Assembly: GCF_003316845.1 (NCBI RefSeq)
Contig: NZ_QMIK01000001.1
Location: 620,001-684,000, forward strand
Direction: 5' to 3'
DNA from: Cognataquiflexum aquatile
GTDB taxonomy: Bacteria > Bacteroidota > Bacteroidia > Cytophagales > Cyclobacteriaceae
Length of the DNA: 64,000 nucleotides
The translations under genes were made by a program, and so were the position numbers. The notes beneath the pieces were generated by a model that made no database searches, had not been told where the DNA came from, and saw only the letters and a program-made list of their open reading frames with translations. Positions 54,476 through 62,101 of the stretch are shown here, piece after piece (the first letter of the stretch is position 1; each line of letters starts with the position of its first letter).

Positions 54476-54632
54476 AGCGGGAAGACAAAAGTTGGAAGAC
54501 AGAAGACGGAAGACGGAAGACGTGACAAAAAACCGAAAACTGAACACTGCATAATGATTACTGATAACTGCCCTCTGTAAACTGTCTACTCACCAGCATC
54601 CTCCGTGGACTGTCGACTGTTTACTGAATACT
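54476..54632. repeat. word-like repeat cluster W, GGAAGAC and ACTGAATACTG types
   Basis: A purine-rich run of GGAAGAC units (54478-54522, with three near-perfect copies in a row) is followed by ACTGAACACTG, ACTGATAACTG, GTAAACTGTCTACTC, CTCCGTGGACTGTCGACTGT and ACTGAATACTGAATCC. The region fills the gap between the intradiol dioxygenase and the C45 gene. The same words occur at 47080-47132 and 25560-25575. Confidence 0.6.
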
Positions 54633-54638
54633 GAATCC

Positions 54639-55529
54639 TCAGCCCTTCTTGACATACACTTCGGTACCTTTACCCAGATCAACATATTGGAAAGACCGCG
54701 TCAGCTTGATGGCCCCGGAGGGACTGATGTCAAACTCAAGCTTTTCAAAACTCCCCTCAGGATTGCTTGGATAGACAAAGAGGTTGTTACCTGCATACAC
54801 ATATTCTTCTCCAAATACCTCATTTTTGAGCCAAAGGGAATTATGGTTATTAAACAGGCTGAGGGTTTTCTTGGGATCATTTTCATGGACATAAGTTCCT
54901 GTCAGCTTGTCGATGGAAGCAGGTTCGACGGCCAAGGTCCTTGCCATGCCCACATTGAATACTACTTTGCTGACACCCTTTGGATCGTCCTCCACTTTCA
55001 ACTGACGGTCTTTGGCAGCTTTGGCCCAAGGGTCTTTGGGGATGTTTTTATCCCCCGTAAAATACAGCTGGGTCACCAAAGGCTGATAGCCTTCCGCGGT
55101 CACCATCATGTGAAAATGTGCCGGACGGATCAAGCCTCCCCCCGCATCATAGGGCACGGGAAGGATGGTCTCAAAGGAATAATTGCCATCGGCATCGGTA
55201 TGGACCGTACCCCGGTAGCGGAAGGCAGCAGTGGAATTGTCATAGACCCCCTCCTCGTCGCAGTGCCATAACTCGACCTTGGCGTTTTTGTAAGGAGTGG
55301 TGCAGTCCTGATGGAGGATTTTACCGAGGAGTTGTACCTTGCGGCCCTTCGAACCGGCTACAACCAAGTTGTGCCGCTCGGGACTGCCGGGTCTGTAAAA
55401 TGGCCCCAAAATATCGGAAGTCGTGGCGCAATCTCCCACATACCTTGTCCCGTCAAAGCGTATAAACCCGAATGCACTCACCGCTGTGGCGCAGAGGGCT
55501 GATGTTTTGATGAAGTTTCTCCGTTTCAT
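54639..55529 (-). CDS. intradiol ring-cleavage dioxygenase-like protein with Tat signal and extra C-terminal domain
   Basis: Start at MKRRNFIKTSAL (55529), giving a twin-arginine signal; the longer frame adds a non-signal leader. The dioxygenase domain shows LGPFYRPGSPERHN, a Fe-ligand tyrosine candidate in AAFRYRGTVHTDADG and the H-x-H ligands in IRPAHFHMMV, followed by TQLYFTGD. The family cleaves catechols with Fe(III). The last about 90 residues (from IDKLTGTYVHEND) are an extra beta-rich domain resembling DUF3471, absent from classical catechol dioxygenases. Export plus this domain suggest a substrate outside the usual beta-ketoadipate route. No further aromatic pathway gene is adjacent. 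Confidence 0.88.
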   Translation of the reverse strand: MKRRNFIKTSALCATAVSAFGFIRFDGTRYVGDCATTSDILGPFYRPGSPERHNLVVAGSKGRKVQLLGKILHQDCTTPYKNAKVELWHCDEEGVYDNSTAAFRYRGTVHTDADGNYSFETILPVPYDAGGGLIRPAHFHMMVTAEGYQPLVTQLYFTGDKNIPKDPWAKAAKDRQLKVEDDPKGVSKVVFNVGMARTLAVEPASIDKLTGTYVHENDPKKTLSLFNNHNSLWLKNEVFGEEYVYAGNNLFVYPSNPEGSFEKLEFDISPSGAIKLTRSFQYVDLGKGTEVYVKKG

Positions 55530-55754
55530 TTCCCTTGCTGTTTTGGTTCTTTTGGATGGAGCACGATGCACCCTCACCAATCTAAAAAAATATTTGGTCA
55601 AATCCGCTTTTGCCCAATGAATCAAGTACCAACAGGCCAATAATCTGTCCGAAACGGGGGAAATATTTTTCGGGGAATTATTTAAAGTCTGTATATGTAT
55701 TGGATAATTAGAGGAATAGTTTTATGTTTAGAAAAGAAGAAAAAGTGAAGCAAA

Positions 55755-56546
55755 ATGCCAAGAATTGTGCAACCTATGAAAGCAGGAATAAATTCTGAAA
55801 TCAAAGAAGAAAGTTTTGAAGAATTAAAAATAAATCTTAGTAAATCCAAAGAATTGAATGTTGATGACTGGTGCAAAATTCTTTTGGACAAGGAACTTGC
55901 AAAAGAAACTGAATTATCAATCTTTCAGGAACTATATACATTTCAAGACCACAAGGCCTATGCTAGCCAAATTGCCAGATATTTAGGAACAACGCTCCGA
56001 CCTCTCAATCTTGATATAAAAAAATATGCCCAAAAAATTGCTATTAAATATAATATAGCATTCACTGAACTTAATGAGAATCAATATAAATTTTGGTTCT
56101 TGTTTTTTAATGTCTGGGAGGAAGGAACAAAAAATATTTGGCAATTAAAATCTGAACTTAAAATCGCCTTAGAGCAAACAAACCTCACAGGCATTTCTTA
56201 TGGAGGAGAGCTACCTCCAGACATTGAAACTGAATTTTTTGAAGGCTTGAAAAAAATCGTTCTAGTCAATTCATTTGAAAGAAACTTAATGGCTAGAAAA
56301 ACATGTATTAAACATTGGAAAGCAATTTGTTCAGTATGTGAATTTGATTTTGAAAAGAAGTATGGGGAAATTGGGAAAGGATTCATACATGTACACCATT
56401 TAATACCAATTTCTCAAATTGGAGAAACATATAAAGTGGATCCAATCAAAGATTTGAAACCAATATGTCCAAACTGTCATGCCATTTTACATAAAAAAGA
56501 ACCACCATTTTCAATTGATGAAATGAAAAAGATGATTAAAAAATGA
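55755..56546 (+). CDS. HNH endonuclease (McrA-like)
   Basis: 263 residues. The C-terminal HNH domain is complete: C192-x2-C195 zinc pair, HVHHLIPIS with the catalytic histidine, and KPICPNCHAILH with the second zinc pair and final histidine. The preceding NSFERNLMARKTCIKHW is typical of McrA-like restriction HNH proteins. Residues 30-150 form a helical domain of unknown role (possibly DNA or modified-base recognition). The gene and its three downstream neighbours are far richer in A and T than the surrounding genes, which points to recent acquisition. A modification-dependent defence nuclease is the likely role, not proven. Confidence 0.87.
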   Translation: MPRIVQPMKAGINSEIKEESFEELKINLSKSKELNVDDWCKILLDKELAKETELSIFQELYTFQDHKAYASQIARYLGTTLRPLNLDIKKYAQKIAIKYNIAFTELNENQYKFWFLFFNVWEEGTKNIWQLKSELKIALEQTNLTGISYGGELPPDIETEFFEGLKKIVLVNSFERNLMARKTCIKHWKAICSVCEFDFEKKYGEIGKGFIHVHHLIPISQIGETYKVDPIKDLKPICPNCHAILHKKEPPFSIDEMKKMIKK

Positions 56547-56582
56547 GCATTTATCTCTTAATGAAAATTAGCATAGTTAATT

Positions 56583-57194
56583 ATGGATACGGAAATTTTA
56601 GAACTTATTGGAGGATTTTCAATTGCGGTTTTTTTTGCATTTGGTTTTATTAAATATTTTTCAAAAAAATTATTTGAGGATTATTTACAAAAAAGTATTG
56701 AAAATCATAAAAGTAACCTTGAGAAAATAAACATCTCCCATCAAATTCAATTTGCTTCTCTTCACAAAGAAAGAGCCATTGTTATTCGTGAACTCTACCA
56801 AAAACTTTTTGACTACAAATTAGTAGTTATTCAATTTTTCAATATGAACTTAGACCCAAAAAATGAAAAACTAGATTTAGAAATCCGAATTAATGAATGG
56901 ACAATCACAGCTCCTGAATTCAGTACATACTTCCACAAAAATAGAATCTATTTTAGTAAAGAACTTTGTGAAATTATTGACAATTTAATTAATCAATTAG
57001 ATGTTATAAATAAAGAAACTCAAACTTTTTTGGGTTCATTTAAACTATTAGAAGAACAAATAATAGCAATTAAATCAAAAGACAAAAGATTTAGTGGATT
57101 AAGAGACAAAGTAAATATTTACTTAATAAGAGATTTAGAAAAATTATCTTACGAACTTGAGCAAGAATTTAGAAAAATTTTAGGTGTAATTTAA
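56583..57194 (+). CDS. membrane-anchored coiled-coil protein of unknown function
   Basis: 203 residues. One N-terminal membrane helix (GGFSIAVFFAFGFIKYF), then a basic stretch and a long helical region containing FASLHKERAIVIRELYQKL, a segment I recognise from uncharacterised proteins often found in accessory islands. Helices continue to the end (LEKLSYELEQEFRKIL). It starts 36 bases after the HNH gene and shares its AT-rich codon use. No catalytic motif seen. A role with the nuclease is only suggested by position. Confidence 0.75.
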   Translation: MDTEILELIGGFSIAVFFAFGFIKYFSKKLFEDYLQKSIENHKSNLEKINISHQIQFASLHKERAIVIRELYQKLFDYKLVVIQFFNMNLDPKNEKLDLEIRINEWTITAPEFSTYFHKNRIYFSKELCEIIDNLINQLDVINKETQTFLGSFKLLEEQIIAIKSKDKRFSGLRDKVNIYLIRDLEKLSYELEQEFRKILGVI

Positions 57195-57274
57195 ACTTAC
57201 TTTAATCCCTAAGCTCTAAAAACATCCACTGCCAAATATAATTAGCAAATTGACAAGGTAAAAAATGCAAACAA

Positions 57275-57616
57275 ATGAAAAAATCAATTGAAATATTTTT
57301 ACTTGTTATGTGTTTGATAATTCTTTTTTGGTCATTAAAAAGATCTTTTGATATACCTTATATAATTCATCATTTTTCAAAATCAAGGTGGGAAACCAAT
57401 GCTATTTTTTTAATATTTTTAGGTATAATTAATTCAACATCTGTAATTCTGTTTATTATTCTTAATAATTCAAAAATAGGCTATTTAAATGTGGTTCATA
57501 AAGAAAAAATGACTGTAGCAAGCCTAAGTAATGAAAAACAAATTCTTGAACTAATGCTTAGGAAAAAAATTCTTGTTTCTAAAATTCGTAAACTAAGAAC
57601 AAATGAAAATTCTTAA
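57275..57616 (+). CDS. small membrane protein with two helices
   Basis: 113 residues: helix 1 (IFLLVMCLIILFWSL), helix 2 (AIFLIFLGIINSTSVILFII), then a basic C-terminal helix (LMLRKKILVSKIRKL). The start codon of the next gene lies inside its end (14-base overlap), so the two are coupled. Strongly AT-rich. No recognised family. Confidence 0.65.
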   Translation: MKKSIEIFLLVMCLIILFWSLKRSFDIPYIIHHFSKSRWETNAIFLIFLGIINSTSVILFIILNNSKIGYLNVVHKEKMTVASLSNEKQILELMLRKKILVSKIRKLRTNENS

Positions 57617-57896
57617 AATAATCATAGTAATAACCTCTGTCCTTGGCTTATACTTTATTCAAGACCAAATATTTGCAGGTTCGATGTGGAATTTAAGCAG
57701 ACTTGAAGTATTTGCAGGTTTTATTATAATAGGATTGTATTTGTTTTATTTATACTTAATATATATCTACAATAAAAAATTCGGAAATTCTTTTTTAAAA
57801 AAAATTAATGAATTGCAAAAGGAAATTGAGGTTTTAGAAAAAAAGTTGGAAATCATAAAGTTGAGAATTGAAATTAAAAAGGAGCAAAATGACTGA
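57603..57896 (+). CDS. small membrane/coiled-coil protein
   Basis: 97 residues: an N-terminal helix (IIIVITSVLGLYFI), a second helix (FAGFIIIGLYLFYLYLIYIY) and a C-terminal coiled coil (INELQKEIEVLEKKLEII). Overlaps the previous gene by 14 bases. Last gene of the AT-rich insert, with a terminator-like hairpin right after the stop. Its plan mirrors the previous gene (two helices plus coil), so the two could form a complex; function unknown. Confidence 0.65.
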   Translation: MKILKIIIVITSVLGLYFIQDQIFAGSMWNLSRLEVFAGFIIIGLYLFYLYLIYIYNKKFGNSFLKKINELQKEIEVLEKKLEIIKLRIEIKKEQND

Positions 57897-57899
57897 ATT

Positions 57900-57939
57900 A
57901 AAGGGGTTGAATTTATAATTTCGCCCCTTTTATTTTTTT
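57900..57939 (+). terminator. intrinsic terminator of the AT-rich insert
   Basis: Stem AAAGGGG (57900-57906) with CCCCTTT (57924-57930), an inner GAAATT-type stem, then a T-rich tail, starting 4 bases after the stop at 57896. Confidence 0.75.
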
Positions 57940-58016
57940 CCAATTTGTAATTGGCTACCATCCTCAATAAGAAAGGTGCTCCCCTCTGGGTTTAGTTAAA
58001 CATTTGATGCTAGACT

Positions 58017-58050
58017 GGGTGGAATTTGTAATTCCACCCTTTTATTTTTC
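58017..58050 (+). terminator. terminator-like perfect hairpin
   Basis: GGGTGGAATT (58017-58026), loop TGT, AATTCCACCC (58030-58039), then TTTTATTTTT. No gene ends directly before it, so it may be a repeat-borne element rather than a used terminator. Confidence 0.6.
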
Positions 58051-58510
58051 CCAATTTGTAATTGGATATCAAACCTACTGTTCTTTGTTCCATCAAAAAA
58101 AGAATTACAAATTTAAAATGATAGGAAGGCGTAATTAAAAATTACGCCTAGCGCAAACTCCAATTTTAACCATATTCTCCTTACCACAGCTGTTTTATAG
58201 GAGGAGTATTCTGAGGAAGAGGATTCTGGATTTCAAGTCGGGGAGTGGGATTTGAAATTCCGCCCTTTTATTTTTTCTATCCAAATAGCAACAGGGATGC
58301 AATAGGATTCCAAGCCTGTCTCGCATTCTTTCATTTTGAAATAAGGAATTACATTCCGAAAATTGTATGGCATCAAAAAGAAGAAAGGGAATACGAAATT
58401 GTCTTATACGACTGAAAAAAACCGTGAATCATTCCTTTCCAAATTGAAGTTAAACTTCTGATTTTTAAGAACTTATCTATTTTCTTGTAGCTGTCAAAAT
58501 AAATAAACCT

Positions 58511-59704
58511 ATGAGATACCTTTTTTCAATAGTGCTCTTTCTTCTCCCATTGGCTATCACGGCCCAGGTAGAATTCAGAGGAAGAGTATTGGACATTGCG
58601 AGTAAGAAGGGAGTTCCTTCTGCTTCAGTATTTCTGACCGGGACAACTTTAGGGGCCAGTACAGATGAGCAAGGCTACTTTTCCATGGAGATTCCAGAAG
58701 GCAGCTATGAAGTATTGTTTAATGTGTTGGGTTATCAGCCCAACATCATCAAGCTTTCCACACCCGACATGCAAAAGGACCCCTATGAGATTTTTCTTAC
58801 TCCGTCATATGTAGAATTAGGCTCTCTCAAAATAGAAGAGGAAAGGGACCCTATTTGGTATAAAAACCTGGCAATTTTCAAACAATACTTTCTGGGAACA
58901 TCCAAAAATGCCAAAGCATCAAAGATATTAAATCAAATCATCCTGCGCCTGGATTCTGATTCGGAACCTCAAACGCTTAAAGTCTCTGCCCCTGACTTCC
59001 TTCAGATCAAAAACTTGAATTTGGGCTACAGGGTAGAATACCTACTTGAAGAGTTTACCTATTCACAAAGAAGCAAATCATTCTACTTCAGTGGGTATCC
59101 ACAGTTTATTGCCGACACTACGTTGACAAAATCCAAAGCCAAACGGATCGCAACCAATAGAAGAAAAGCCTATTTAGGTTCCCTTCAGCACCTGATCCGG
59201 AGTTTGTACGAGGGGACTACAGCTGAGGAAGGATTTGAGTTTAGGACAGTGGTCCGAACCGATAACCCCGGAAGGCCATCGCAAAGCCAAATCGATGCTG
59301 CCAAGGATTTGAATGCCTTGAGCGCAAATTCCTCAGAACAGGATTCGCTCAATAAAAATTTTATTCGAAAGGAGCGCCTAAACCCACACCTTGACAGGCT
59401 TATCGATGAAATTGTTCCGGATAGCGACCTGGTACGTGTAGATGAAAAAGGTCGTAAGTACCTTGTTTTTGACAACCTGCTCCATGTTACCTACACCAAG
59501 GAATTAGAGTCCATAGAATATTTACAACAATTCTCCACAAAAAAACCAGGGAACCAACAATCAATTCTTTTACTGAACAACATGGAAGTGGAGATTTTCA
59601 AAAACGGGACTTATGGAAACAGGTCAGGGGTGTTTTTGGAAGGATATATGGGCTGGGAAAAAATAGGTGAACTCATGCCTCTGGACTACAAATTAGATAA
59701 ATAG
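58511..59704 (+). CDS. CarboxypepD_reg-like domain protein, exported
   Basis: 397 residues with a signal peptide (ends AITAQ). Residues about 22-100 are a carboxypeptidase-regulatory-like beta sandwich (VEFRGRVLDIASKKGVPSAS, TDEQGYFSMEIPEGSYEV) as found at the start of TonB-dependent receptors. Here, however, no receptor barrel follows; the remaining 300 residues (with IWYKNLAIFKQYFLGTSKNA) are the uncharacterised Bacteroidota type that often carries this pairing. Probably periplasmic or outer-membrane-associated. Single gene after the palindrome cluster. Role unknown. Confidence 0.88.
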   Translation: MRYLFSIVLFLLPLAITAQVEFRGRVLDIASKKGVPSASVFLTGTTLGASTDEQGYFSMEIPEGSYEVLFNVLGYQPNIIKLSTPDMQKDPYEIFLTPSYVELGSLKIEEERDPIWYKNLAIFKQYFLGTSKNAKASKILNQIILRLDSDSEPQTLKVSAPDFLQIKNLNLGYRVEYLLEEFTYSQRSKSFYFSGYPQFIADTTLTKSKAKRIATNRRKAYLGSLQHLIRSLYEGTTAEEGFEFRTVVRTDNPGRPSQSQIDAAKDLNALSANSSEQDSLNKNFIRKERLNPHLDRLIDEIVPDSDLVRVDEKGRKYLVFDNLLHVTYTKELESIEYLQQFSTKKPGNQQSILLLNNMEVEIFKNGTYGNRSGVFLEGYMGWEKIGELMPLDYKLDK

Positions 59705-59992
59705 ACATGTCAAAATTTGCCTGTTTGGGTAGTAATCCATTTGATACTTGCACTGATTATTACCTAACCTTCTGACATATAAGTTCCGAGAGATTATGTT
59801 TTTAGCAAATCTTGAGGGCATTTTGGAATATAATCAAGGCTTTTTTCTGCAAGCCAAACATGGTTTCTAACCACTCTTGTAAGTGCAAAGCAGATCAGAA
59901 ATAAATAAGTGTAAAATTGACAGTTTTTTGTATCTTTCTCTAAGAACAGAAAAACCCCTAGTAGCCTTTTGCCCTCTAGGATTTATTAATCC

Positions 59993-60970
59993 ATGACAAA
60001 TAACCTATTAACCATATTCTCCACCATGACCTACGTCCCTAAATTCTTTACCCTTCAGGCCTTTATGGTCTGTTTCCTTGTCTTTGCTTCTGCTGCCTTG
60101 GCACAGGACGGGACGATCTACCCGCTCGAAGCACCCGCAGAACCGCGGGCCATCCTACTTGGCACAGGTGGTGTCGAAAACCAACCCGCACCTGAGACAT
60201 GGTTCCGACAGTGGGGCGATCCCATGGCGCGGAATATCTCCACAGCCACCCTCACACCTTTCCTCCCTGAACCGGGAAAAGCAAACGGTGCTGCAGTAAT
60301 CGTTGCGCCGGGAGGAGGTTTCAGTTGGCTGTCGATGGGCAATGAAGGTTGGGAAGTCGCAGAGGCACTTGCGAAGCAGGGAATCGCGGCTTTCGTTCTC
60401 AAGTACCGCCTCAATCCCACTCCGGAGTCTTTGGAGGATTTTTCGGCGTGGATGAACCGCCCCAGGACAGCACCACCTGCCCCTGCTTCAGGTTCTACTC
60501 AACCTGCCACACCCCCCCGTCCACCACAGAGAGACTTATCCAACCAACTTGAAGATGCCGAGGCTGCTTACGCCATGATTGTGGCGCGTGCTAAGGAATG
60601 GGGCGTCGATACCGATAGGATTGGAATGATCGGTTTCTCGGCAGGTGCCGGGCTGACGATGCATTCTACCCTGCATTCCAAGACCATGAAGCTTGCCTTT
60701 ATCGGACCGATTTATGGCGGGATGGGACCTGTGGAAGTTCCTAAGAATGCTCCGCCGATGTTCAATGTGATCGCGACGGATGATTTTCTGTTTCAGGGGC
60801 AGTTTGGGGTGATCGAATCCTGGCACAAGGCAGGTATTCCTGTGGAATTCCACCTCTACCAAAATGGCGGACACGGTTTCGGTCTCGGCAATCCAAACCG
60901 GACGAGTAACCGTTGGTTTGATGCCTTTATCCATTGGCTTGATGTCAATAAGTTCCTAGCAGGAAAGTAA
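59993..60970 (+). CDS. exported alpha/beta hydrolase (acetyl-xylan-esterase/DLH-like)
   Basis: 325 residues; the signal peptide ends SAALAQ. A shorter start at 60026 (MTYVPKFFTL) gives a more typical signal length. Motifs: VAPGGGFSWLS for the oxyanion hole, nucleophile in GFSAGAGLT, acid in IATDDFLF and histidine in NGGHGFGLG. A Pro/Ala/Thr-rich insert (APPAPASGSTQPATPPRPP) sits between the core strands and looks like a flexible lid or linker. Members hydrolyse acetyl or other small esters of polysaccharides. The gene has noticeably higher GC and C-ending codons than its neighbours, suggesting a different history. Confidence 0.9.
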   Translation: MTNNLLTIFSTMTYVPKFFTLQAFMVCFLVFASAALAQDGTIYPLEAPAEPRAILLGTGGVENQPAPETWFRQWGDPMARNISTATLTPFLPEPGKANGAAVIVAPGGGFSWLSMGNEGWEVAEALAKQGIAAFVLKYRLNPTPESLEDFSAWMNRPRTAPPAPASGSTQPATPPRPPQRDLSNQLEDAEAAYAMIVARAKEWGVDTDRIGMIGFSAGAGLTMHSTLHSKTMKLAFIGPIYGGMGPVEVPKNAPPMFNVIATDDFLFQGQFGVIESWHKAGIPVEFHLYQNGGHGFGLGNPNRTSNRWFDAFIHWLDVNKFLAGK

Positions 60971-61235
60971 AGGGTATGGGTTGGTAGATCCTCTCACTTT
61001 GAAATTTGGAAAGATAATTCGGTATCCCTCAAATTCTGGGAGGTCTTGGAATATCTTTAAATCCAAAGATTGTATTTTGTGCATTTAAAAATTTTGACCC
61101 AGTCTAGAAATAGGCTTGATCAAATTTTATACTTTTTTAATTCTTGTTTAAATTCCGAATTGCTCTAAATTACTGTCTTTGAAAAAACTGCTATATTGAA
61201 GGCAAAACCATTAGATATTAACTATCTTTGATAGT

Positions 61236-61463
61236 ATGAGAACAGTAAATTTTAGAGTACCGGACACCGTTGATCTGGACGATAAAGAAATAGCAATGAT
61301 CGTCGCTTCTTCACTTTATGAAAAAGGAAAACTTTCTTTGGGACAAGCTGCGGAATTGGCAGGTCTTACTAAGCGGACATTTGCAGAACTCTTAGGTAAA
61401 CACGATGTCTCAATTTTCAATTACCCACCTACTGATTTGACAAGAGACGTCAAAAATGCATAA
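61236..61463 (+). CDS. UPF0175 family antitoxin-like protein
   Basis: 75 residues. The N-terminal strand (RTVNFRVPDTV) is followed by an HTH-like unit (ALYEKGKLSLGQAAELAGL-type segment, then KRTFAELLGKH), the UPF0175 hallmark; the conserved late YPPTDL is also present. The stop overlaps the start of a PIN-domain gene by 8 bases. UPF0175 proteins paired with DUF3368 PIN proteins are regarded as toxin-antitoxin modules, with this gene as DNA-binding antitoxin and autoregulator. Confidence 0.9.
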   Translation: MRTVNFRVPDTVDLDDKEIAMIVASSLYEKGKLSLGQAAELAGLTKRTFAELLGKHDVSIFNYPPTDLTRDVKNA

Positions 61464-61914
61464 AGTAATTATTTCAGATACAAGCTGTTTGATTATTCTC
61501 ACAAAAATAGGAGAACTTGATTTATTGCGCCAACTCTACAAAATAGTAACCATCACACAAACCATTTTTTTGGAATTCGGTGATGAATTGCCGCATTGGA
61601 TTGAAATTGAAAATGCAAGTGACAATTATCGACAGCAATTGCTTGAACTGCAGGTTGACGCAGGAGAAGCTAGTGCTATTGCATTGGCATTGGAAATGGC
61701 TGATTCAATCCTGATTCTTGATGATTGGAAAGGGAGAAAGGTGGCAGAACGATTGGGTCTATCAGTAACTGGAACTCTCGGTGTGATAGTTAAAGCCAAG
61801 AATTCGGGATTAATTCCCTCTATTAAGCCAATCTTGGATAAAATGAGAGAAACAAATTTCAGGATTTCTGAAGAATTGGAACAAAGTGCACTGCTAGAAG
61901 CAAATGAAAATTAA
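61456..61914 (+). CDS. DUF3368 PIN-domain toxin-like RNase
   Basis: 152 residues. PIN-type acidic residues: D8 in VIISDTSCLI, the conserved E in DAGEASAIALAL, and ILDDWKGRKVAE with the third acidic site, followed by GTLGVIVKAK. DUF3368 proteins are predicted metal-dependent RNases. It overlaps the UPF0175 gene by 8 bases, which supports a toxin-antitoxin operon. The target RNA is unknown. Confidence 0.9.
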   Translation: MHKVIISDTSCLIILTKIGELDLLRQLYKIVTITQTIFLEFGDELPHWIEIENASDNYRQQLLELQVDAGEASAIALALEMADSILILDDWKGRKVAERLGLSVTGTLGVIVKAKNSGLIPSIKPILDKMRETNFRISEELEQSALLEANEN

Positions 61915-62101
61915 AAAGATAGCTCCGAAGTGGGAGAAGTAATATTTACCCTAGGCAAGGTGCTATATTTCAACTCATCCTTAATCCAATCTTTATGTAT
62001 ATCAGCCCATGTTAAACCCGCAAATTCTGTTTATTTTTATATGGTATGCTTTAAAGATTTTTTGAAGATCCACCACATGCACTAACCCAAATTGCCTTGA
62101 T

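Larger units (their letters stand above)
57897..58290. repeat. cluster of AATTTGTAATT-core palindromes with varying flanks
   Basis: CCAATTTGTAATTGG occurs at 57940-57954 and 58051-58065; GGAATTTGTAATTCC within 58021-58035; the core reversed (AATTACAAATT) at 58103-58113; AGGCGTAATT-AAA-AATTACGCCT at 58127-58149; and a degenerate GGGATTTGAAATTCCGCCC at 58248-58266. Three of them are followed by CCCTTTTATTTTT. The 58290-58510 remainder of this 614-base gap shows only AT-rich leader sequence. Confidence 0.7.
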
